Of a DNA stretch of 64,000 nucleotides, positions 1 to 8,147 are shown piece by piece (position 1 is the first letter of the stretch; the number at the start of each line of letters is the position of its first letter). Under the pieces are notes generated by a model that was not told the origin of the DNA, made no database searches, and was given only the letters and a program-made list of their open reading frames with translations. The stretch spans positions 1 through 64,000 of the forward strand of contig NZ_AZWQ01000026.1 of the NCBI RefSeq assembly GCF_000514815.1. Reading direction: 5' to 3'. The stretch comes from Salinispora fenicalii (lineage in GTDB: Bacteria; Actinomycetota; Actinomycetes; Mycobacteriales; Micromonosporaceae). A program made the position numbers and the translations under genes.

Positions 1-38
1 CGGGGTCTCGGGCTGCGCCGCTTCTTCTCATGTCAAAC

Positions 39-56
39 GGTACCGCATGGTACGGT
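39..56 (+). promoter_or_regulatory. Probable leaderless promoter and operator of the antitoxin gene
   Basis: The pentamer GGTAC occurs at 39-43 and again at 49-53, exactly one helical turn apart. A TANNNT-type -10 box (TACGGT, 51-56) ends seven bases before the ATG at 64, the spacing expected for a leaderless actinobacterial transcript. No Shine-Dalgarno sequence is visible. Toxin-antitoxin operons of the YefM/Phd type are normally autoregulated through repeats near the -10 box, so the GGTAC repeats are candidate antitoxin binding sites. This is an inference from spacing only. Confidence 0.35.
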
Positions 57-63
57 GTGGTGC

Positions 64-363
64 ATGACGAGGATTACGTTGCGGGAGTTCCGTGATGGCG
101 CGGGTCGGGTGCTGGACGGGGTTGAGCGCACTGGTGAGCCGGTGATCATCACGAAGTACGAGCGGCCCGTGGCCGTCCTGGTGGGTATTGACGAGTGGGA
201 GGAGATTGAGGCGTTCCGGGATCGTCGGGACGCTGCGGTGATTGCTCGGTCCCGTGCCGAGGGTGAGTTCGTGTCGTTGTCGGCGGCTCTGGAGTCGCTT
301 GGGGTGGATCCTCGTGAGGTGGAGGCGCTGCTCGCCGACCGGGCCGGCGGTGCGGCGGCGTGA
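64..363 (+). CDS. Type II antitoxin, YefM/Phd family
   Basis: This 99-residue protein has the Phd/YefM layout: an N-terminal fold beginning TRITLREFRDGAGRVLDGVE, then the signature PVIITKYERPVAVLVGIDEW, and a C-terminal helical tail that would wrap the toxin. It should bind DNA as a dimer to repress the operon and neutralise the partner toxin. An in-frame GTG at 55 exists, but the ATG at 64 fits the family start and a leaderless promoter. It overlaps the downstream toxin start (GTG at 360) by four bases, a typical coupled arrangement. The toxin reading frame is broken, so the antitoxin may now be an orphan. A second, decayed copy of the pair lies at 1521-1858. Confidence 0.85.
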   Translation: MTRITLREFRDGAGRVLDGVERTGEPVIITKYERPVAVLVGIDEWEEIEAFRDRRDAAVIARSRAEGEFVSLSAALESLGVDPREVEALLADRAGGAAA

Positions 364-602
364 AGGTTCAGATCGACCGGGACGTGCTGGTGTGGCTGCA
401 CAAGCAGCCCCGCAACGTCTTCCTGACCGTCCTGAGCGCGATCCTCGGCCTGGTCTCCGACCCCGCGCCCACAGAACTCGACCGAGATGCGCGACGGATC
501 CGGGCGCCGATTGCGCGTCGGTGACTACCGCGTCCTCTACCGCCTCGACGGCAACGAGCTGACCATCCACGCCGTCGGGCACCGCAAAGACGTCTACTCA
601 TG
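360..602 (+). pseudogene. RelE/ParE-superfamily toxin, frameshifted
   Basis: From GTG at 360 the protein starts MKVQIDRDVLVWLHKQPRN and runs to about position 470. The frame then has to change to recover the family C-terminus: GRRLRVGDYRVLYRLDGNEL, then TIHAVGHRKDVYS and the stop at 600-602. The RxGDYRVLY and GHRKDVY motifs are characteristic of RelE-type ribosome-dependent mRNA interferases. Compared with the second copy, this copy reads CGCCCACAGAAC (near 467-478) where the other reads CGCCGCAGAAC, which is one extra base. As written, translation stops early at the TGA near 522. A sequencing error is possible, so the toxin may be intact in the real genome. Confidence 0.75.
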
Positions 603-673
603 AGCCGTCCCGCGTCCCTATCCGGCTGCAATGGGCTCACGGCCAAGGACCACCACTCACCGGCGTCGCCGCG

Positions 674-866
674 GTGTCCGAGGAATTGAGCAACAAGGAA
701 CTCTTGGATGGGATCAACAATCCCGCAGATGGTGATGGAATTCTTGGCTCCCGTGACGGGAGTATTCTTGGAGGTCGCCACCGCTTGGACGAACTTCAGC
801 GAAGGATCAGTGACGGCGAATCGGCCCGAAGACACAAATCCGCATCGACGTCTACGACGGAGGGTG
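674..866 (+). pseudogene. Possible toxin C-terminal remnant (ParB-like GRHRLDELQRRI motif)
   Basis: A GTG-started frame encodes MSEELSNKELLDGINNPADG and then GSILGGRHRLDELQRRISDG. This resembles the C-terminal segments of large actinobacterial secreted proteins or polymorphic toxins, recalled from memory and not searched. After SDG the frame becomes unlike protein. Restoring a single base at about 815-818 would continue it as RIGPKTQIRIDVYDGG, which reads sensibly and runs up to the next gene start at 874. I infer an isolated toxin tip with a one-base deletion beside its putative immunity gene. The upstream body of such a toxin is absent. Confidence 0.35.
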
Positions 867-873
867 GCGCCCA

Positions 874-1263
874 ATGCCTGTTATTCGTTCTACCGACCAT
901 GAATTTCGGGTCTGTCAGATCAGCTTCGATACGCTGATTGAGATTCAGTTGGAAGCGGAGGGTCGAGGATGGGCGACCCGGTGGACCTCGGTAGACGCGC
1001 TCCGCAGCCAGGTTAAGGAGGACTTCATTGTCGTTCAGTCGCTGTTGCGGGAGGAGCGAGGAGGGGCTGTGCGCGCCTACCGATGCCTCCTGTTGTTTTC
1101 GACCTTGGATGATGGAGGCGCCGGAGGAGTTGCCACAATGGATATTGATCCGGCAAGGTTCGAATCGCTGGAGCGACTCGATCGAGATCCAGATGTTCGA
1201 AAGGTACTTGCCCGGATGTTCTCCCTTATGTCGGGCGGGACTTCGACAGTTTCCAAGAAGTAG
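874..1263 (+). CDS. Hypothetical protein, possible orphan immunity protein
   Basis: This 129-residue, soluble, mixed-charge protein has no signal peptide or membrane segment. It starts at an ATG with a GGAGG-like sequence about 10 bases upstream (near 859-864). It begins MPVIRSTDHEFRVCQISFD and ends LMSGGTSTVSKK. I do not recognise a named family. Its size and its position directly behind a toxin-like remnant are what an immunity gene would show, but nothing in the sequence proves this. Base composition is somewhat lower in GC than the surrounding core genes, consistent with acquired DNA. No gene follows until the decayed toxin-antitoxin copy at 1521. Confidence 0.5.
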   Translation: MPVIRSTDHEFRVCQISFDTLIEIQLEAEGRGWATRWTSVDALRSQVKEDFIVVQSLLREERGGAVRAYRCLLLFSTLDDGGAGGVATMDIDPARFESLERLDRDPDVRKVLARMFSLMSGGTSTVSKK

Positions 1264-1520
1264 TGGCTCTTCTCGTGCTCCAAGGGCGGTGCGGTCACTA
1301 TTGGAGGCGGTTACATGATTGCCTTGGAGTGCCTTTGGTGGCGCGGCAGAGAATGGCCTTTCATGGCTGTATGACGGGATAGCGCGTCGCTACCTAACGT
1401 ATTCGCGCTGCTTCCTTGTGCTCTTGGGTGGTGGTTGTTCGCGGAGGTTGCTGTCAGGACCTGGGCCCTTATCTAAATAAATGAAAGGGGGCGCGATCGC
1501 GACTGTGGGCAAGTATCCGC

Positions 1521-1858
1521 TGGGAGGAGATCGAGGCGTTCCGGGACCGCCGGGACGCTGAAGTGATCGCCCGTTCCCGGTCTGAGGGTCAGTTTGTGCC
1601 GCTGTCGGCGGTTCTTAAGTCGCTTGGGGTGATCCTCGTGAGGTAGAGGCGTTGCTGGCCGACCGGGCCGGTGGTGCGGCGGCGTGAAGGGCTCCGATCC
1701 TCGGTCTGATGTCCGACCCTGCGCCGCAGAACTCGACTGAGATGTGAGACGGATCCGGGCGTCGGTTGCGCGTCGGTGACTACCGCGTCCTCTACCGTCT
1801 CGACGGCGCTGAGCTAACCTCCCACGCCGTCGGGCGCCGCAAGGACGTCTACTCGTGA
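1521..1858 (+). pseudogene. Second, degraded YefM/RelE-type toxin-antitoxin copy
   Basis: From 1521 the DNA is closely similar to the antitoxin 3' half and toxin of the pair at 64-602. The antitoxin part begins in mid-gene at WEEIEAFRDRRDA and has lost one base (GGGGTGATCC here, GGGGTGGATCC in the first copy). It also carries GTAGAG in place of GTGGAG. The toxin part has lost most of its 5' end: after GTGAAGGGCTCC it jumps to the segment encoding ILGLMSD. It also has an internal ATGTGA stop before the conserved tail GDYRVLYRLDG. No functional product is expected. The two copies bracket 603-1520 as direct repeats. Confidence 0.8.
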
Positions 1859-2104
1859 GGTGATGGTGCCGCCCAGGCTCGGCGTCATGTCCGGCCGTAG
1901 TGAGCTCCGGGGCCAAGGGCCACTATCGGGCTGTCGTACGGCGGCGCCGTCGTACGACTTGTCGAGGCCGGGCACCGGGTGACGGGAATCTGACGTCGCT
2001 CGACCGCGAACCGGTCACGCACGACGCCCGGGTCGACGGGATCATGGTTGCGGTGCCAAAACGTGGTCGTTGCCGCTAGCATCGTGCTGTTCTGAGGAGA
2101 CCGG

Positions 2105-3697
2105 ATGGACGACGTCACCCTCCGGGCCCTGTGCCTCCTCGAGGAGGCACAGGCCGGCGGCGCGGCCCAGGTGCTGGTGGCCGCCGAGTCCGCGCTGCGG
2201 ACACCGACCGGGGACATCTGCGACGGCCCAGCCGCGATGCACTTCGCGCGCGTTGTGGCGTTGACCCGACTGGGTGACCTGCGGGGCGCCGTCACCGCAG
2301 CCGACCTGATGCTGGCCGCCGCCGACCGGGAGCACAGCGTGGGATGGCGTTCGTGCGCGCTGTCGCTGCGTGCCATCCGGCGGCTGCGTCTCGGCGACCT
2401 GGACATCCGTGAGCACGACATCGTCGCGGTGCTCCGGGATCTGGTCACCGCGGAGACCGCTCTGCTCGCCGGTGAACCCGACCCCGTGATCGCGGGCAAC
2501 GCCCACACCGGGATCGCGATCGGGTACGCGCAGCTGCGTCTGTACGAGCTGGCCGAGCCCCAGTTCCAGGCGGCGTACGAATCCACCCTTCAGACGACGT
2601 ACCCGGACAACGGCAACCGGGCGATGTGGTTGTGCAACCTCGCCGAAAGTAACCTGATGTGGGCCCTGGAGCTGTACCAGGTCGGCCAGGTGGCGGAGGC
2701 GGAGCAGCATCTCACGGTGGCCGAGGACTACGCGGTACGGGCGGCGGCGGAGGCCTCCGGGCCGAAGGCGGAGGTGTGGCGGCACCTGGGGTTGCTCTTC
2801 GCGGCGTCCGCGCGTGCCGAAGGCCGGGATCCGACCGGCGCGGCCGATGACATCCCTCGGTGCATCGCCCAACTCCAGGCCCTCGGCGTGCCCGCGCAGC
2901 AGGCGGAGGTACTGCTGTGCCGGCCTTTTCACGCGGTCGCGCTCAACCGCTCCGGTCGGCTGGACGAAGCCCTGCGCGTCATCGAGGAGGCTGTCGTCGA
3001 CCTGTCATCCGACGTCGCCTGGCTGGTGTCGGCGGCGTTGCACCGGACGCACGCGGTGTTGCTGGCCAAGAATGGTGCACGCGATGCCGGGCCGGGGCTC
3101 ACCTACGGCGACACGCTCGCCGAGCTGTTGTGGCGCCAACGGCACCGTTGGCTGCACGCGGCGGTGACGATGCAGTCGTACGACCTCCTGCGCTGGCAGC
3201 ATGAGCAGGCGGAGCGGGCGGCGCGGACCGACCCGCTCACCGGGGTGGCGAATCGGCGTGGGCTCGACACCTTCCTGCGGGACCTGGCGGCCCCGGGGAC
3301 GACCGACGACCACCGGGTCGCGGTGCTCGCCCTGGACATTGACTGTTTCAAGCGGATCAATGACTCCCAGGGGCACGCCGCTGGCGACGAGGTGCTGCGC
3401 GCTGTGGCGCAGGCGCTGACAGCCAGCGTCCGCAAGGGCGACTTCGTGGCCCGGCTGGGCGGCGACGAGTTCGTCGCCATCCTCCCCGGTGCCGACTGCG
3501 CCGCCGCGGAACAGGTTGCCCTCCGGGCAGTTTCCGCCGTGGGCGGATTGACGCCGTGGCGGACGGGGGTCAGCGTCGGGGTCGCCAGCGGTGCCGCCCA
3601 TTCGCTCGGGATATCGCTGGCTGATGCCGACCGTGCGATGTACGCCGCGAAGCGGGCCGGCGGCAACCAGGTGAGCCGCGGGCACGTCGCGACCTGA
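2105..3697 (+). CDS. Diguanylate cyclase with N-terminal TPR-like region
   Basis: This 530-residue protein has about 360 residues of alpha-helical, TPR-like sequence followed by a GGDEF domain from about residue 374 (RTDPLTGVANRRGLD). The catalytic motif GGDEF is intact at residues 452-456. The inhibitory I-site RxxD (R443-D446) sits five residues upstream, as in feedback-inhibited diguanylate cyclases. It should make cyclic di-GMP from two GTP in the cytoplasm; there is no signal peptide or membrane segment. The helical N-terminus probably senses a protein partner or state. The ATG at 2105 follows GAGGAG with good spacing. It appears monocistronic. Confidence 0.88.
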   Translation: MDDVTLRALCLLEEAQAGGAAQVLVAAESALRTPTGDICDGPAAMHFARVVALTRLGDLRGAVTAADLMLAAADREHSVGWRSCALSLRAIRRLRLGDLDIREHDIVAVLRDLVTAETALLAGEPDPVIAGNAHTGIAIGYAQLRLYELAEPQFQAAYESTLQTTYPDNGNRAMWLCNLAESNLMWALELYQVGQVAEAEQHLTVAEDYAVRAAAEASGPKAEVWRHLGLLFAASARAEGRDPTGAADDIPRCIAQLQALGVPAQQAEVLLCRPFHAVALNRSGRLDEALRVIEEAVVDLSSDVAWLVSAALHRTHAVLLAKNGARDAGPGLTYGDTLAELLWRQRHRWLHAAVTMQSYDLLRWQHEQAERAARTDPLTGVANRRGLDTFLRDLAAPGTTDDHRVAVLALDIDCFKRINDSQGHAAGDEVLRAVAQALTASVRKGDFVARLGGDEFVAILPGADCAAAEQVALRAVSAVGGLTPWRTGVSVGVASGAAHSLGISLADADRAMYAAKRAGGNQVSRGHVAT

Positions 3698-3735
3698 GCT
3701 CGGCAGCGACTCCAGCCGCGTCGGGGCGATGAGGG

Positions 3736-3808
3736 TCGGCCTCGTCGGGCGTGACGGTGGTCGGCCGCGTCGGCGTGACGATGTTCGGCCGCGTCGGCGT
3801 GACGATGT
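3736..3808 (+). repeat. 24-bp tandem repeat, about three units
   Basis: Two identical 24-bp units beginning TCGGCCGCGTCGGCGTGACG lie at 3761-3784 and 3785-3808. A diverged 25-bp first unit lies at 3736-3760. They fill most of the space between the diguanylate cyclase stop and the antiporter start. Each unit contains GCGTCGGCGTGACG, so the array could be a protein-binding array or simple slippage product. Confidence 0.8.
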
Positions 3809-3877
3809 CCGCCCCCATGGGCGCGGTGGCTGCCGATATCCGGGCCAGCCCGTGAGTAGGTGGGGGAGGATCCCCAC

Positions 3878-5857
3878 GTGACGGGCGAAATTCCTCGTGG
3901 GCGCCGGTGGTCCGCCCGGAGCACCGGGGCCAGCCGGCGCAGTTCCCCACTGCGGGCGTTCCTGCACACCGAGACCGGCAGCGCGCGGGTGCTGCTGGCC
4001 GCCGCCGTGGTCGCCCTCGTGTGGGTGAACCTCGACGAGTCGTCGTACGAGTCACTGTGGGGCACCACCTTCTCTGTCCAAGTCGGCAACTGGCAGGTCG
4101 CACACGATCTGCGGTTCTGGGTCAACAGCGGACTCATGACGTTTTTCTTCCTGGTAATCGGCCTGGAGGTACGGCGCGACTTCGATCTGGGCGAACTGCG
4201 GGAGCGGCGCCGGTTGATGCTGCCGCTGCTGGCGGGGATCGGCGGCATCCTGGCGCCGATCGCGATCTACCTGGCGTTCAACGCCGGGAAGCCGACGGCT
4301 ATGGGTTGGGGCGTGGTGATGGCGACGGACACCGCGCTCGCGTTGGGCATGCTCGCCGTTCTCGGCCCCCGCTTCTCCGACCGGTTGCGGAACTTCCTGC
4401 TGACCGTCGCCGTCGTGGACGACCTGATCGTGATCGCGGTGTTGGCGATCGCCTACCCGGAGCACCCGTCGCCCACGGCGTTGTTCGTCGCAGCCGGCAT
4501 CTTCGCGCTTGTCCTGCTGATCCGTGCGGCCGGTGTGCGGTGGGGGCCGGGATACCTGCTGCTGGGGGTGGCGGCGTGGCTGGCGGTGTCGGAATCGGGG
4601 GTCGACCCCGTGGTGGTTGGTCTGGTGATGGGGCTATTCACCTACGCCTACGTCCCCGCCCGCACCGAGCTACGGCAAGCAGCCGATCGGTTTCGGCTGT
4701 TCCGGGAGCAACCCAGCCCGCAACTGGCGCGATCGGTCCGAGACGGGCTTGCCGCGGCGCTGTCCCCGAACGACCGGCTGCAACACATCTACCACCCCTG
4801 GGCCAGTTATCTGATCGTGCCGCTCTTCGCGTTGGCGAACGTCGGCGTGGTGGTCGACGGTGACCTGCTGGCTCGGGCGGTGACCTCACCGGTCACCCTC
4901 GGCGTCCTCTTCGCCTACCTGGTCGGCAAGCCGGCCGGAATCGTAGTCGCCTCGCTGCTGGTGGCCCGGCTCAGCCAGAACCGATTCCGGGCACCGGTCG
5001 GCTGGGCCGCGATCATCGGAGTCGGCACCGTCTCCGGTATCGGGTTCACCATCGCGTTGCTGATCGCCACCCATGCCCTCCACGGGCCCGCCCTCGACGA
5101 GGCGAAGGTCGGCATTCTCGTGGCGACAGTCGGCGCGTCCCTCACCACCTGGCTGGTGTTCCGCCTCGCCGCCCGGCTTGCCCCGGCGCGGCGGGCCCGT
5201 GCGCTGCTGGGCGCCGCGGAGGGGATCATCGACCTGATGGTCCCGGTCGATCCGGATCGAGACCATATCCGTGGTCCCCGCGAGGCACCGGTGACAGTAG
5301 TGGAGTACGGCGACTTCGAGTGCCCGTACTGCGGGCAGGCCGAGCCGGCGGTCCGGGAGCTGCTGGCCGAGTTCACCAGCATCCGGTACGTCTGGCGGCA
5401 CCTACCCCTCACCGAGGTGCATCCCAATGCCCAGGTGGCCGCCGAGGCCGCCGAGGCAGCGGGGGAGCAGGGGGCCTTCTGGGAGATGCACGACCTGCTG
5501 CTGGCGCACCAGGGTGAGCTGCGCCCTGCCGATCAGCTCCGGTACGCCGAACGACTCGACCTTGATCTGGACCGGTTCCGCGAACACCTCGCCGATCGTC
5601 GCGGCGCTGCCCGGATTGCTGAGGATGTCGACGCGGCCGATCTGAGTAGCGTCTCCGGTACGCCGACCTTTTTCGTCAACGGTCGCCGACACCACGGCCC
5701 GTACAACATCGAGGCGCTCTCCGCGGCGGTCACGGCGGCGTTCGCCAGCGCGCGGCTTCGCCCCGAGGGCGGCCGGGAACCGGGCCACCGACGCGAGGGT
5801 GGGCCGGAGCGGCCGGACACGGAACCGGGGAGTTCAGAGTCCCGGCCGGCAGAGTGA
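3878..5857 (+). CDS. nhaA: Na+/H+ antiporter NhaA fused to a DsbA-like thioredoxin domain
   Basis: Residues about 25-430 are an NhaA antiporter with many membrane helices. Conserved elements include FFLVIGLEVRRDF, ATDTALALG (counterpart of the transport Asp region) and VVDDLIVIAVLA with the paired aspartates. Residues about 455-625 are a Thioredoxin_4/DsbA-like domain with an intact CPYC (C482-C485) and the substrate-loop sequence SGTPTFFVNG. NhaA exchanges sodium for protons; the attached redox domain is a fusion seen in actinobacteria, and its role is unclear. A GTG at 3860 is in frame, but GTG at 3878 is preceded by GGGGGAGGA at seven bases and is preferred. The C-terminal tail is charged and disordered. 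Confidence 0.9.
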   Translation: MTGEIPRGRRWSARSTGASRRSSPLRAFLHTETGSARVLLAAAVVALVWVNLDESSYESLWGTTFSVQVGNWQVAHDLRFWVNSGLMTFFFLVIGLEVRRDFDLGELRERRRLMLPLLAGIGGILAPIAIYLAFNAGKPTAMGWGVVMATDTALALGMLAVLGPRFSDRLRNFLLTVAVVDDLIVIAVLAIAYPEHPSPTALFVAAGIFALVLLIRAAGVRWGPGYLLLGVAAWLAVSESGVDPVVVGLVMGLFTYAYVPARTELRQAADRFRLFREQPSPQLARSVRDGLAAALSPNDRLQHIYHPWASYLIVPLFALANVGVVVDGDLLARAVTSPVTLGVLFAYLVGKPAGIVVASLLVARLSQNRFRAPVGWAAIIGVGTVSGIGFTIALLIATHALHGPALDEAKVGILVATVGASLTTWLVFRLAARLAPARRARALLGAAEGIIDLMVPVDPDRDHIRGPREAPVTVVEYGDFECPYCGQAEPAVRELLAEFTSIRYVWRHLPLTEVHPNAQVAAEAAEAAGEQGAFWEMHDLLLAHQGELRPADQLRYAERLDLDLDRFREHLADRRGAARIAEDVDAADLSSVSGTPTFFVNGRRHHGPYNIEALSAAVTAAFASARLRPEGGREPGHRREGGPERPDTEPGSSESRPAE

Positions 5858-5949
5858 CCGGGGCGGGTGCCGACGGCGTGACGGATGCGGACAGCCGTGG
5901 GCGGCGGGGCGGGAAGGTTTCTGGTCGACCCGTCGGGGAAGTCAGCGGT

Positions 5950-6255
5950 ATGGCCGAAACCTTCGCGGATCAGGATCTGGCTACCCTGCGGTCCATCGCG
6001 CGTGGCGCCGGGATAGCGGACACCGAACGCATGCCGCACGACGAGTTGGTCGAGATGCTACGCCGGGCCGGCTTGGCCGAACCGGACAGCGATGCGGCCG
6101 AGCAGCCGACTCGGGATCCGGCCGGGCTCGCCGGCCTGCCCCGCAGTGATCTGACCTTGGGCGACGAGAGCACTGGTGGACGGGCCGCTGAGGAGTCGAT
6201 CGGTGCCTGGCCGGGCGAGTCGGGCACCGAGATCCCCGACCGTACCGAGCGCTGA
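5950..6255 (+). CDS. Small acidic protein with HeH/Rho_N-like N-terminus
   Basis: This 101-residue acidic protein starts at ATG 5950 with a GGGGAAG sequence about 10 bases upstream. An in-frame extension to 5854 has no ribosome-binding site and low protein character. Residues about 7-36 (LATLRSIARGAGI, then MPHDELVEMLRRAGL) resemble the helix-extension-helix motif of Rho N-terminal and SAP-like domains, which bind nucleic acid. The remainder is disordered and rich in Gly, Glu, Ser and Thr. It lies 92 bases behind the antiporter gene and is followed by a strong hairpin at 6284-6330. No firm function can be given. Confidence 0.6.
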   Translation: MAETFADQDLATLRSIARGAGIADTERMPHDELVEMLRRAGLAEPDSDAAEQPTRDPAGLAGLPRSDLTLGDESTGGRAAEESIGAWPGESGTEIPDRTER

Positions 6256-6283
6256 TTGCCGACTGCTGACTACTGAGTAAGGG

Positions 6284-6330
6284 CGCACCGCCCCCGGGGC
6301 CGAACCAGCCTGTTCGGCCGGGGGCGGTGC
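6284..6330 (+). terminator. Strong hairpin, likely intrinsic terminator
   Basis: GCACCGCCCCCGG-GGCCGAAC pairs with GTTCGGCC-GGGGGCGGTGC around the loop CAGCCT, giving about 20 base pairs. No U-tract follows, which is common for actinobacterial terminators. It lies just after the small acidic protein gene and before zwf. Confidence 0.75.
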
Positions 6331-6452
6331 GTGCTCAGCCCAGCCCGGGAACCCCGTCGAGCCGGAGGCCGGAGCGAGCCCGCGATGTGACTGGCGGGCG
6401 GTCCCCGCCGAACCGGGCCGTGTCGACCGGCCCGGCAGGGCATGGTGGGGGT

Positions 6453-7898
6453 ATGACGACCTCGCAGTCCAACGCCGCTGGTCACCCCGCCGATCGAGGG
6501 GACTGCCACCCCCAGACGTTGCTCCTGCTGGGGGCGTCCGGTGATCTGGCCGACCGGCTGCTGCTGCCGGGCCTGGGTCGGCTGGTGGCCACGGGTGACC
6601 GGCCGAATCTCACCCTGCTCGGCAGCGGCGTGGACGACTGGGATGACGAGCGTTGGCGGCGCCGGGTGGCGGACGCCTTCGCCGCGGCGGGCGCGACCGG
6701 TCCCCGAGTCAAGGAGGTGGTCCGCACCACCTGCTATCTGCCCGCCGACGTGACGAAGGAGGAGGATCTACGCCGGCTGCTGTCGAACTGTCACGACCAA
6801 CTCGTGATCTTCTTCGCGCTGCCGCCGGCGATCACTGCCAAGGCCGCCGCTGCGCTAACCCGGATCGGCGTGCCACCGGGCACCCGGCTGATGTTGGAGA
6901 AGCCCTTCGGTACCGACGCTGTCTCGGCCCGCTCCCTCAACGAGGTGCTGGCCCGGCTGGTACCGGAGGAGCAGGTCTACCGCATTGACCACTTTCTCGG
7001 TAAGTCCACGGTGATGAACATCCTCGGGCTGCGCTTCGCCAACCGGATCTTCGAGCCGATGCTGACCTCCACGCATGTGGCCTGCGTGGACATCGTCTTC
7101 GACGAGACACTGGGACTGGCCGGGCGGGCCGGCTACTACGACGGTGCCGGCGCGCTCATCGACATGGTGCAGAGTCACCTGCTCCAGGTCCTCGCGCTGA
7201 TCGCGATGGACGCCCCGCCCACCCTCGCCGCCAGAGACCTGCGGGGTCGGAAGGCGCAGGTGCTGCGGGCCACCCGGGTGTGGGCGGACGACCCGGCGAC
7301 GTGGAGCCGTCGGGGTCGGTATGCGGCGGGGGAAGTCAACGGGAAGCGGCTGCTCGGGTACGCCGACGAGTCCGGCGTTGACCCGAACCGGGGCACCGAG
7401 ACGTTCGCCGAGGTGGTCCTCTGCGTCGACACCTGGCGCTGGGCCGGCGTTCCGTTCCGACTGCGTACCGGCAAGGGGCTCGCGGCTCGCCGCAAGGAGG
7501 CCGTGGTCACGTTCAAGCAACCGCCCCGGGTGCCATCCGGCCTGATCGGGTACGACCAGCCCGACCGGCTGCGGATCGGCTTCGGCCCGGACCGGCTCGG
7601 CCTCGACGTGAACATCAACGGCCCCGGGAACCCGTTGGAACTGGGCCAGGCGCACCTGGTGGCCGACTTCGGCCCGGGGGGCCTGCCGCCGTACGGGGAG
7701 GTGCTTCGCGGCGCCTTCGACGGCGACCCCACGCTGTCGGTCCGGGGGGACACCGCCGAGGACTGCTGGCGGATCATCGCGCCGGTGCTGGAATGCTGGC
7801 GGGCGGGGGCGGTGCCGCTGCGGGAGTACCCGGCGGGCAGCTGGGGCCCAGAGGATTCCCTGCTGATCCCGGTGCCGGGCGTGGCGACCGGGGGCTGA
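6453..7898 (+). CDS. zwf: Glucose-6-phosphate 1-dehydrogenase
   Basis: This 481-residue enzyme oxidises glucose 6-phosphate to 6-phosphogluconolactone with NAD(P)+, the entry step of the oxidative pentose phosphate pathway. The Rossmann motif GASGDLADR is at residues about 27-35. The substrate-binding signature RIDHFLGK is at 177-184. EKPFG and the C-terminal family blocks are also present. ATG at 6453 follows GGTGGGGG; longer in-frame forms from 6327 would run through the upstream terminator and are rejected. The gene stands alone here, without opcA or tal/tkt neighbours, so it may be a secondary zwf paralogue rather than the main housekeeping copy. Confidence 0.9.
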   Translation: MTTSQSNAAGHPADRGDCHPQTLLLLGASGDLADRLLLPGLGRLVATGDRPNLTLLGSGVDDWDDERWRRRVADAFAAAGATGPRVKEVVRTTCYLPADVTKEEDLRRLLSNCHDQLVIFFALPPAITAKAAAALTRIGVPPGTRLMLEKPFGTDAVSARSLNEVLARLVPEEQVYRIDHFLGKSTVMNILGLRFANRIFEPMLTSTHVACVDIVFDETLGLAGRAGYYDGAGALIDMVQSHLLQVLALIAMDAPPTLAARDLRGRKAQVLRATRVWADDPATWSRRGRYAAGEVNGKRLLGYADESGVDPNRGTETFAEVVLCVDTWRWAGVPFRLRTGKGLAARRKEAVVTFKQPPRVPSGLIGYDQPDRLRIGFGPDRLGLDVNINGPGNPLELGQAHLVADFGPGGLPPYGEVLRGAFDGDPTLSVRGDTAEDCWRIIAPVLECWRAGAVPLREYPAGSWGPEDSLLIPVPGVATGG

Positions 7899-8147
7899 CC
7901 CGCCAATGCCCGGCGCAGCGACTGCGCCGCAATGCTCGACGTGGCGGTGGGCTGACCGCAATGTGGACCAGTGCGGCGATGACGTGCTTGAACACGACCC
8001 GGTCCGGGATTCGGCGGCGGTGGTGCAGGCAGGCACGGGACTCCATCGATCACTGAGCGTAGACAACTCTGATGATCGACGTCCGGTGCCTGTTTGCTAC
8101 ATCGGAGTACCGGCGGATCTTGGATACCTACTGCCGGTCGCTCTAAG

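Noticed and set aside
1859..2104. Possible flavin- or nucleotide-binding gene fragment (short frame with VVRLVEAGHRV)
   Set aside because: Only a dozen residues look protein-like and stops follow at once, which is too little to call a pseudogene.
3736..3808. CRISPR-like array
   Set aside because: The repeats are directly adjacent with no spacers, and no cas genes are present.
6327..6452. N-terminal extension of glucose-6-phosphate dehydrogenase
   Set aside because: It would start within the right arm of the hairpin at 6284-6330 and adds non-conserved Arg/Pro sequence; ATG 6453 has a ribosome-binding site.
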